Origin: Pogona vitticeps
Lineage: Eukaryota; Chordata; Lepidosauria; Squamata; Agamidae
Reading direction: 5' to 3'
Assembly (NCBI RefSeq): GCF_051106095.1
Contig: NC_135787.1
Location: forward strand, 156,434,001 to 156,498,000
Length of the DNA stretch: 64,000 nt
The notes beneath the pieces were generated by a model, which worked only from the letters and a program-made list of their open reading frames with translations, was not told the origin of the DNA and did not search any database. Shown piece by piece: positions 1 to 11,700 of the stretch (the stretch's first letter is position 1; each line of letters begins with the position of its first letter). Made by a program: the position numbers and the translations under genes.

Positions 1-899
1 TTAAGAATCCCTTCCTTGTGGATGCAGAACTTAAAAACCTTCACATACCAAGCCATCTAGTCCAAACTCCTGTTCAGTGCCGGATAAACCCTGACAAGAG
101 ACTTGCAAACAGAGGGAAATGGCCTTTTGTTTTGTTTATATTTTTCTTCTTTACTTAGCTGTCTTGCTTATATCTCTGGGTGCACACTACAGATGTAGAA
201 TGTCTATTCTGGCTACAACTGGTGAAGTAGATTCTTCTTGAATTAGTTTTCAAAGCACTGAAGCAGAAGTCAACAAAACAGAAAATGGATTCATAAGCTT
301 CATAAGCTCATTTAAAAGGTTTAAGGATTTTAAAAATGAATTGGCTGTTACTCTTATTCTGATTATACAACTTCACCAGTAACTATATAAAATGTCTTAA
401 ATTTTTTCTTTTAAAATTTGTCAGTAAAATAAGTTCATTTTCTTAAATTGCCATTTGGCACCAAAAATTAAAAATGACATACGTTGCTTGAAACCTACAG
501 ACCTTTGTAACATGAGTTATTGATAGTATTTTATTCTAGTCAGAAATCTGATTCAAGTATTCTAAGTTTTCTCGGTGCATTTTTCTTGCATATCTTTAGT
601 AAGATGATACCAAAACAAAACTACCAGTAATTGCTTACAATTAGGTATAATACTTAAGTATAATGTATACTGCGTTTTAAAATCAGATGTTATCAGATAA
701 TTTATTGCTTAGCTGTTAAAAACCAGGCAAGCTGCTGCTGCAAACATACCAAACCTCCACTCCCATGCATTTTAAAAAGGGACAATAACTGAAAAAAAAT
801 CACTTGTACTACATCTGATAAAAAGACATGCATCATTTAAATGAAACTAGAATAAATAATGTCTGGACTAGCACACTTAGAAACATTTACAGTACTTAC
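1..899 (-). other. FGD6: FGD6 intron 7, part
   Basis: AT-rich intronic sequence. I see no exon, transposon end or simple repeat of note. Confidence 0.8.
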
Positions 900-1056
900 C
901 TCAAAATCCCGCACAACAGCAGCAAATCCTGGGTTCTTCCTACACTGCTCGTCCAGCAGGGTCACATTCCTATCAAATTCTTTGATGTAAGTTGAATACA
1001 TTTTTAAGTAATGCCCTTTCTTCAGAAATATATCAGCAATTCTTTCATTGTCAATC
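900..1056 (-). CDS. FGD6: FGD6 exon 7 (DH domain)
   Basis: 157 nt, acceptor atttcag, donor GAG/gtaagt. It encodes IDNERIADIFLKKGHYLK through KNPGFAAVVRDFE, a strongly conserved part of the DH fold (mammalian counterpart IADIFVKKGPYLKMYSTYIKEF). It ends in phase 0. This is the last FGD6 exon in the window; the rest of the gene continues beyond position 1. Confidence 0.96.
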
Positions 1057-4000
1057 CTGAAATTTAACCCCACAAACAATCAGATTGTGTACATGTAGAC
1101 CTTAGTTCGTCTTACTCCAGCACAATCAATTTACAAAAAAACAAAACTATACAGAAACAACCAAGCAAGGCCAAATTATGTGAACATCATATCTGGTTTG
1201 GCCTTAGAGATTTCAGGCACAGGAGATAAAAATCTATGATTTTTAATAAAAATGTTTTTATCAGATTTTAAAATTTAAAGTAGTTCTTTTTACTTTTGGC
1301 ACTAACATGCTATTGTTATTTTAAAAAATCATCAGTTTTTAAAGTGTTATAACTCAGAGACCTAATTGCAAACTAAAGGTTACACATTATAATTCTATAT
1401 TACATTATGAAAATTGTATGAATGTGCAAAGTTTTGTAAATACAGTGGTGCCTCTACTTACGAATTTAATCTGTCCCAGAAGATGTTCTTAAGTCGAAAC
1501 GTTTGTAAGTCGAATCAGCATCTCCCATAGAAATGCAGTGAAAAACAATCAATCCATTCTGGCTGTTTTTTGTTTGTATGTAGAGGCACATTTTCTAAGT
1601 TGAAGCATTAGTTCCTATGGAACTAAACCGGTTAATCCGTCCTCTACCACTAGGAGGAGAATTTTTTTTAACCTAAGATGACTTAGGTTAAAAAAAAAAG
1701 AGCAGGAAAGGAGGGAGGGAACAATGGGGAACAATTTTACACCACATTTTACATATTTTAAACCAAACACCTTTTAAGCCAAACCAAGCACCTTTTAAAT
1801 CAAACACCTTTTAAACCAAACCAAGCACCTTTTAAACAAAACACATTATAAACCAAACCAAGCACCTGGGGAGCATAGAGAGAGAGAAGACAATGTGTGG
1901 GGAGCCTTGAGTCTAAACTCCATTTAAGAGCAAACCAGCCAGCAGAGGCCCTTGCAGAAAGGGTCTGCAAGACCCATCAGCGCACAGAAACATAACCCCC
2001 CACCTAGCCCAAACTCAAGCTGCAAGGGAAGCATGCAGGAACCATTGCAAATGCACAGAAAACAAATGGAGAAAGGCACAGAGAACAAAGGGACAAGGTT
2101 GGAAATGCACAGAAATCAAATGAAAAAACAAAGGGAAGCACGCAGGAACCATTGCAAAAACAGAGCTGATCAGAGATGCACAGAGAACAAAGGGACAAGG
2201 TTGGAAATGCACATAAATCAAAGGAAAAAGCAAGGGAAGTGTGCAGGAAACATTGCAAAAACAAATGGAGCAGATCAGAAATGCAAAGAAAACAAAGCAA
2301 AAAGGCATGCAAGACACATTGAAAATGGGGAACTCCCCCAAAAAAGCAACCAACCCCCCCAAGACCCATCAGAAATGGGGGGACCAAAAAACAAACCCCT
2401 CCAAGACCCATCAGAAATGGGGAAAACACTCCAAAAAGCAACCAACCCCCCCATCGGAAATGGGGGAAAACAAACAAACAAAAAACAATTAACCCCCAAG
2501 ACCCATCACAGCACAGACGCATAACCTCTCCAGCCGAAAACCACACTGCAAAAATACCCAGAACAGTTTTGTAAAACTGTAAAGCAGCACCTTACCTTAG
2601 TAGGCAGCCTCCTCGGATCCCACACTCTCTAACTGCCCGGGCGAAAGAGCTACAAAGAAGCAGCCTCGTTGCCACCTACAGTTATCTATTTGAATTTCCC
2701 ACCCTTTCCCCCTGCCTTTTTGTGTTCGTAAGTGAAAGCTCTGTTCACAAGTAGAAGCAAAATTTTGCAACCGGAGCTGTTCGTAAGTCAAAATGTTCTT
2801 ATGTAGGAGCGTTCGTAAGTAGAGGCACCACTGTAGGTCCAACAGTCTAAAACTTAAATTTTACTAAATTCTGTAGACTTCTATACAGATAATTTGGTTT
2901 ATCTTTCTATCTCTCTTAGTACTCAATCTAGAAGACAGCTGGGAAAAAGCCCACCTCGAAAGGACTCTACTTGTCAAAAATATTTATCAATTTTACAGCC
3001 AGTGAAAGTGCACTTGTGTTCCTGCATTACCTCAGCTGTCTGCCCTAAATGCCCCAATGATGAAAATGGATCCATAGACACACATTTCTTTATACTGACC
3101 GAAAATCTATCTGAAAATAGTCACATCACAATAGCGGATTGTTAGCTTCAGAAATCACATTTATAATCTAAAATATTGGAAATTATCACAAGTCTTATTC
3201 CTGATCCTAAAAATAATCAGACCTTGTGGTGATCTCCCTTTTTTTTTTTAGAATGCAAAGCTCAATTAAGGAACTGATTAACCAGAAGGAATATACACCA
3301 TATAGCGTTACCAGTGAGACAGACGTTCTTCTAGCTCTCTCAAGAGGTCCCGATTAAGCTCATACAGCTGAGGTAAGTAATACAGGATCTGATTCAGGAT
3401 TCTGTCCTCAATTACAGGCTTTCCAAGCTGCCTGGAAGCATGTGTGACTGCATCTCGGAAATCCTATTACAGTACAAACAGGAAATATACACAAACACAT
3501 ACTCTTTGAGAAAATGGTTTCCAAATAAAAATGCAGGTCATGCTATTTCCTTTGTACAAATACCACATATCCCAACTGGCCAAGTTCAAGGACTGAACAT
3601 GCAGCCCATGGTTAAGTAGCTCAACTGTGAACAATTCAAAGAACCTTCACATATCAACTGGCAGCAAACACCTATCCTATCTCTTCCACTGTACTTTTCT
3701 AATACACACATTTTTGAAACTCAGCATTTATTATTAAAATGTACATCTTACTGACTGACAAGGCTTTTGTTGTGGCTTATTCATGCCACCTGCCACAAAT
3801 ATTTTTACAGGCAGAAACCATTAACGTGGGAACTGGTTCTTATCTCTGTGCAAATCTAAAAGTTGCTATTGAGGATCGTGTCAACTTAAAAACAGAAATC
3901 CAGTACATACTTGTGTTCTCTCTTGCTCTCACACAACCTCCTTATTCTCCTTGCAGATAAAACATCTACATGCTGGAGATGCAAGGATATATTTAAGGCT

Positions 4001-5694
4001 AAAGGATGATAGTGCATTTTACAGCACCCTCTTCCTTAACTCAACATCAGAATGGGAAACAGTGCTCAATCATTTCCTACTTACAAGTCCCTTCTCTCCT
4101 TACATAAGAACAGGATGTTTGATCAGTCTAAATAAAAGCTAATTTTAGTTGTTTTGGGTTTTTCATGCTCTTTGGCCGTGTCCTGAAGATTGTTCTCCCT
4201 AACATTTCCCCTGTCTCTGTGGCTGGCCTCTAAGCTAATTTAATTGTTCCACCAGCACAGCAGCCACACAGTCTCTGGGAAATGGCCACTAGAACATGAG
4301 TACAGCTGCACCCTATATCTCACGTTCCCCAGGAATGTACATGCAGAGGCACAGTGCCTTTGATACTGAAGATGATATACAGCCACCCTAAAAAGCACAT
4401 TCAGGGTGTAATATGGACTTTCAGTGCATGGTCTGATTCACTTTTGTCAGCTAGGAATGGTTAATAACGCAGTACACTATCAGTGAAGAAATGTAAATGA
4501 AGTAAACCAACTATGTAAACATATCTACAAGTTGCTCAAGATGTAGGAGTCTATGCCTAAAAACAAAACAGTTGAACAGGGGCACATTGGTCAGCAATCA
4601 CCCCAGTATTTTTTAACCGTGCAATCTTTCCTAAAATTAGATTATTTGAAGCAAGAACAGAAAGGGTGCATTTTGGTATTGCAGACCTAATGTCCCTAGA
4701 CTTCAGCGAAAACAGATGGTTTCATTCATATGGGAATGCAGTATTTTTATATCTTGGGAGCCAACTGGCAAAACAAGTTAACTAACTCTTTTACACACCT
4801 GGGGTTTTATGACCTTCAAACGTTGCCATCACATACAGAAATAAGTCAAGGGATTACTATAATTAATAGAATCCAGATGGAACACAGTAGCTCCTAATAG
4901 CTTTAGGCAAAACATTACACGCATAACCCTAGTAGAAACACTTAAAAACACTTTGGGGTGGTGGTGGGGAGGGCAGTGAGAATATATGTGTTTTTAACAT
5001 GCATAAGCCTGACTGGTGTTATTTATTTATTTATTTATTTATGGACTTATATACCGCCCCATAGCGCTACAAACACTCTCTGGGCGGTTTACAATTTAAT
5101 TATACAGGCTACATATTACCCCCCCAGCAAGCTGGGTACTCATTTTACCGACCTCGGAAGGATAGGAGGCTGAGTCAACCTTGAGCCGGCTACCTGGGAT
5201 TTGAACCCCAGGTCGTGAGTACAGGTTTTAACCACTGCGCCACGAGGCTCTTGTTATGCCACAATTCTGAATGCATTTGTTCATAAATACACAAGTGAAA
5301 GGGTAACAGGCAGGTCTTATTCTTTTTGTCATAAGCATTATAATTATTATTCATTTTCATCCCACTCTCTGCTAATATACCCCTAACAACCCAATACCTA
5401 CAGAAAACCAGATGTATGTTTTCTGTTTCACACACAAAAAAAGCATTCCATACCAGCAAGTGGAGGTACAGTGATACAACACCTTGAGACCATATTGTTT
5501 TCCTTCCACAATAGAACAAAATGTAGTATGACTTGATAAAACATGAAATTCTTTAGTTGTGCTGTTATGTTAAATCAACAGGAAAGGAGCCATTTAGCCC
5601 TTGTTATAACAAGCAACTCTCCCAAAAACAAAGACTATAGACAGAATAAACTTGCTTGTGTTTCTGGACTGCAGATGGAGGATTGTTCTCCCTG

Positions 5695-5727
<33 letters not shown>

Positions 5728-8700
5728 GTCAGAAGCTCGGTATGCCTTTATTAGCTGCACGGGAGGCAACAATTGAACAGATGTGCTTGACTCCATAATG
5801 CTGGCAAAACCACCCTGGCTATATTCCTCCCATCTTTCACATACAACGTTTAAAAGGCGTATACATGCAACAACACTATCACAAAGTTCCATAATTATAG
5901 CTCTTCTGGGGGGAGGGGGACAATTATTTTATTTTGTTTTTATTTTATAAAAGATGGAAGGACACCAACAAATGTCTTCATACAAGGTTGCTCTCCACTT
6001 CTGCTGTTCATGTGCATATGCACATATTCCATGACCCATTACAAACTATTTCCAAAACCTTAAGTTTCAAAAGCAGGTTCCAATGCTGCAAAGTTAAGGT
6101 TTGCAAAATTTGATTAATTCAAAATTCAGCATACAATCTGTGTCAATAATAAAAGACATTACCAATCAGTTTACTTTTCAAAAGAAAGCTCATTTTCAAA
6201 TGAGATAGTATTTCCTAAAAGGAAATCTGGAATATTGTTCCTTTAAGGTAAAAAGGACACCTGCCATCTTCAGGATTCATTTCCTAGTCTCATCAGATTT
6301 CAATATTCACATGTGGCTCCCATGTGACTTTTACAAGAGGTTAAATTCTTCTAATAAATTTTAATGGATTACAGGTGCTGAGTTACTGAATTACAGACCA
6401 GTAAGGAACAGTTTCATGCACTGGCTATTTTTTTAAAGTGTAAGAGCAGCTCCATAGTTCAATACTAACTTCCATTTTATAAAAAACAGGAACTAACAAA
6501 GATGTTCTCAATAAAAGTGTCTATGTCATGAGTGTGTATCTGTTGCCATATGATACACACATATAAGTATACCACCACTTTAAATGCCTTTGCTTACATT
6601 TCCCTGATGAGGAGAAAGTCAGAAGTTAACAAGCACAAAATTATTTACAAATAAATTCTTTATTCAAATTAATAGTAATGTCTATTGGAACCAGATAAGT
6701 CCCAGTGAAGCCAATATCTTTGTTTACATGACCTGACCTTATATGTGTCAGCCTTATGTTCACATACTCCTTTGTCCCATGATACACTGTTTTAAATCTC
6801 TTCATTTTATGGAAATCATGATACAACATTGCATCTAATAAATAAAAAATTGCTTTCTGCTCTTCCTCAAAGCCTAGAATTAAAACTAAAGTCACAGTTC
6901 AGATCAATTGAGCAAACCAGAGTTTGCTAATTGAAATGTTGTGGCAAACTGGTTACAATAGAAAAGACAAGGGACTTGGGGAGGAGAATGAAGTATGTGA
7001 GCATAAGAGCCATTCTCATGGTGACAAGCCATGTAGTTAAAGCCAACAATTCTATTCCATAGTCACAAAAATGTAACTTGGCTGTACAAGTATGAAATCA
7101 TTTAATACTTTCAGATTTATACTCAGCTAAGGTGGTACCCATACTGTGCTGTCTGTGAAATTCAGCAGTTTTGCCAGCAAAGCAAAATTATATCCAAGAA
7201 GATGGCAAGCAAATAATCTATATGGGTGCAACAGAAAATAAGAGAATAGAAGAAATGAAGGTGATTGGGAAAATATGCCTATTTTAAAAAGGCTTGGTAT
7301 ACCAAGTCTGTTGTTAACCTATTAAAAGCAGAAAGGATAAGATAAAATGCATGGCAACATCAATGACTTTTAATAGCTAATATATTCTCATATTTTCTCT
7401 CATTATCCAAAAAATTAAATCTAAGCAATTTTAAAAAGCTAAAACTGCATTAGACTATACAATTCTTGGTTACTCTTAAATTTAATAAAGTGATATTGGC
7501 AGAACATGGAAATGTTACCTTTTTAGATTATAACTCCTGTAAATGCTGGGTAGATAACTGGGAGTTGTAGTCCAAAAATTAGCTTTTCCATGCTCTAGGA
7601 CTCCAATTGTTTCCTTTTTGATTTGGATGGCAGAGTGAGGAGACTGGCTGTCAAGTGAAAAAGCCCTGACCTGACAAGTAGTTCTCTGAACTTTGATTAT
7701 CAAAGAAGAAGAAAACCCAGAATGGTCAGGCTCAAACTTGGCTGCCTGGCCAGTCAAGCTCACATACCTCTGGCAATACTTGAAAGCAATAATGGGGGGT
7801 GGGGAAGTATTTTTTTAAAGCTTAGTTGAGTATAAAAACACCCTAACCATATAAGTCTTACTTTTTCTATCTGGACACCCTTCAATATAAATACAAAAAA
7901 ACCTGCTCATTCTAAGAAAATGCAATTAAGGAAATAAAAACAAGAGCAAAATATCACTGTAATGGCAAGCAAGTAATCTATATGATGAATGGTAACAAGG
8001 AATAATTCCTTTTAGCAAAGTACTAAAGGTGACTGCATCCTTGTCCCTCCCAATTACATAAAGTTGATTCTGACATGTCATTTCCTTTCCCCATACAGAT
8101 GGGATGCTTAACATCTCAAACTGCCATAAGTAAATTAAACCTGTGTTGCATTTTCTTTGTAAGTAAAGGTTTACCTATGCACACATAAGCAAAGTATTTT
8201 CAGATGTCAAAACACAAAAACAGTCCCACCCCCTGCCAAAAGTTGCAAAAGGACACTCTCCTGCTCTACAGCATTCTGACCTGGATGGGAATGCTCATGA
8301 ATTCCAGACTGCTGGTCTTAATTGCAGTGTTTCTACTCCCCAGTCTATTTATGGTAGCCCTAAAAAGGATACATTCTAAAAAATCTAACATCTAGCCCAA
8401 ACTTCTTCCCTGCACCTCACACTTAATTTTCTTTTATCCATTACCCAGGAATTTTGACAGTTTATTTTACTGTTGCTTAATTAGTCTGGTTAGTGGTTTT
8501 CAAAAGGGAATATTAGTAACACTGGGTTTACAATTTCTGTAAAGACATTAGTAGATTATTAACTTTTAACCAAGCACACATATGAACAAAAGTAAGATAC
8601 TTACAATGTGCAACAGCTTTAACACATCTACGAACCTATTAAAAAAAGAAAAACAATTCTAAGCTACAAAGGAAATAAGATTCACACAAGCCTACACAAA

Positions 8701-11700
8701 ACTACTTAATTCTATACAGATACTTACACTTTCTCTGAGCTCATGATTTCTTTAGCAATATGGTAAACCTTTGTTTTCTTCCCAGCTGTGTTAATCTGCA
8801 AATAAAATTAAGCTTCATTCAAAAATGGTAGAGAATCCTAGTAGCATACATAAACTTTTGGCTCCAGTACTACTATATACCACCTCAGTATAGGAAAGTG
8901 TATTTTAAAAAAACACCTCTACATAACACATACTACAGGGGTGTCCAACCTTTCACCTTCCCTAGGCCACATTAGAAGATGAAAAGTTGGTTTGGGCTGC
9001 ACATAAATTTGGTTTGGGCCGCATGGGGGGGGCAGCCCTAGCCGTCCTCCACAGCCCCGCTCCAAGCACGCTTACCGGCAGCTGCGATCTCAGACAGCAA
9101 AGGCTGCCAGCTTCGACTCCGGTGGCTTTATGGGGCCGGGAGGGGGTCCACCTATTGACGGGGATGGTGCAATGCATTCATGCAATCCCTCTCTCCCCTC
9201 CCCTCTTGCTCCTTCCTTCCTTTCCTCTGTCCCCCCCTACCGTTGTGATGTGCCCCGGCCGCATTCCAGCGGCAAGTGCCGGTAGTGTAACTTGAAACTT
9301 TGGAATTTCTTTTAAAATAAAAAATTGCACTGGGCCGCATTACAAGCCGACCTGGATCGCATGCGGCCCATGGGCCGCAGGTTGGACAAGCCTGACATAC
9401 TATATGGGGCATTATAGGAGGTGCCGCCCAAAAAAGTAATTTTCCCAAACTCTGATATTGCTACGGCATCGTTGCATGCAAAAGTTTTAGAATACAAACA
9501 CATTAGCCCTTTAAATGTTATTGTTCCGTTAATTGCCAATAGCTCAGATTTCTATCTATTCAAGAAAGCAGCAGGACTTTGATTTTAAAATGGCATCAAT
9601 CAACTAGTGAAATATTTGAGTCAGGATGATGGCATATTTTGAACTCAATAAGCTTTGCATTAAATATTCAGTCATCCATTTTTATTTTTCAAGGCTATTT
9701 CCACTAAATTAAAAAAATTACTGTAATTCAGAAAGCTTTTTCAACATGAAATTTAATCAGAAATAATTAGCAACACTTAGGTCCTGAAGACACTGCAGTA
9801 CCAAGGCCAGGAAAACCTAGCAGGATGGGGTCAAGATTCGAGTAGAATCATATCAAAACAAATAAACAAACAAAACCTTTCATTGATAGATACGTATTAC
9901 TTCGCTCAGCTGAGATTGTGATGATTCTACTTTTACTTTTTTAATTGTTTTGACCCAGTTATCTGTGTTTTGTTCTGTTATATTTTTCCTATTGTGAGCT
10001 ACACTGAGAATAATATCAGAAGGTACCATAGAACTGGCCAAAATAAATTAGTAAGTATAAGTATACCAAAATAATTATATCTACCTGTTCGTTTTCTTGT
10101 GTATCAAGCTCCCCTTTGCTGGAGTCTGAATTAGTATCTGCATCTTCATCAGAGCTGCTCACATCTCTCAGTATCAGCTCATCATCCGAATGCGCATCTT
10201 CTAGCACCAAATCAGAACCACCAAAATCTTCAGCTAAAGACCTATATAACAATAATGTTGCATAGTTTAAGCACAGCATTACCTATTTATTGAAGAAGCT
10301 GATTATGCCACTAATGCAACCCAAAATTCTTTAAAGTAATCCAAAGAAATAAAGAGGCAATGATTTCCTGCAAGATTACAAAAATTGTTCCTGTCAGTTA
10401 CTATCGTGACTGCACAAGTATCGTAACAAATTACAGAGTTCAGTGGATGTCCTAAATATCTCAGGCAAAAATCTCAAAATCCTTCTTTGTCACAATTCAA
10501 GACAAAATCTCAGTATCTTTTTGTGTGGTTGGCTTCGTGTATTATCTGCCAAACAGCAATACTATCCTATTTCCCTGAAAATAAGCCCTATTACTGTAAT
10601 AATTTTTGAGGATGTAGTAGATCCTCTTTCATTTAATATCTCATGGCTTTAAAGAAAAGAGTATTATAATAACAAATACAGTGGCTGTAGAAGATTAAGA
10701 TAATTTTGCAAGGCACAAGAGTTAAAATATATAGTGCTGAAATGTCAACATCACTTGTTTAATTGTGTGACATAAAGCAAGTCAGATATTATGGAAGTCA
10801 GCTCAAGACTGAAGATTTTGACAACATTCCTCTTTGTCATAATAACTTAAAAAAAAAAAAACAGACATCACACAGCTAGAACTTTCGATGCTGCCCCTAA
10901 TGAACCCACCTTGCAACAGCATTTGAACAAGAGTGACCTAGCATGTAGTCTGCTTCCTGCTACATCATACAATTTTATGAAGGTGATTAGAAATAATGTT
11001 ACCCAATAATTTTTAGTAACATAGTACAGCTTATTAATATGACTTCAATATTTGTTCTTGTTTAGTCATTTAGTCGTGTCTGAGTCTTCGTGACCCCATG
11101 GACCAGACCACGCCAGGCCCTCCTGTCTTCCACTGCCTCCCGGAGTTTGGGTCAAATTCATGTTGGTAGCTTTGGTGACACTGTCCAACCATCTCGTCCT
11201 CTGTCGTCCCCTTCTCCTTTTGGCTTCACACCTTCCTAACATCAGAGTCTTTTCCAGGGAGTCTTCTCTTCTCATGAGATGGCCAAAGTATTGGAGCTTC
11301 AGCTTCAGGATCTGTCCTTCCAGTGAGCACTCAGGGTTGATTTCCTTTAGAATGGATAGGTTTGTTCTCCTTGCAGTCCAGGGGACTCTCAAGAGCCTCC
11401 TCCAACACCACAATTCAAAAGCATCAATTCTTCGGTGGTCAACTTTCTTTATGGTCCAGCTCTCACTTCTGTACATCAATACAGGAAAAACCATAGCTTT
11501 GACTATGCTGACCTTTGTCAGCAAGGTGATGTCTCTGCTTTTTAAGATGTTGTCTAGGTTTGTCATTACTTTCCTCCCACGAAGCAGGCATCTTTTAATT
11601 TCGTGGCTGCTGTCACCATCTGCAGTGACCATGAAGCCCAAGAAAGTAAAATCTGTAACTATCTCCATACCTTCCCCTTCTATTTGCCAGGAGGTGATGG

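Noticed and set aside
1952-2546. Long open frames on both strands (about 180-190 codons)
   Set aside because: They lie inside a tandem-repeat region of a DNA transposon and recur in degenerate form at 61.5 kb. They arise from stop-poor repeat units; no domain and no conserved start.
4152-4300. Possible fragment of an old LINE or Penelope-like element
   Set aside because: The wording resembles a common reptile repeat, but I could not define ends or a coding part.
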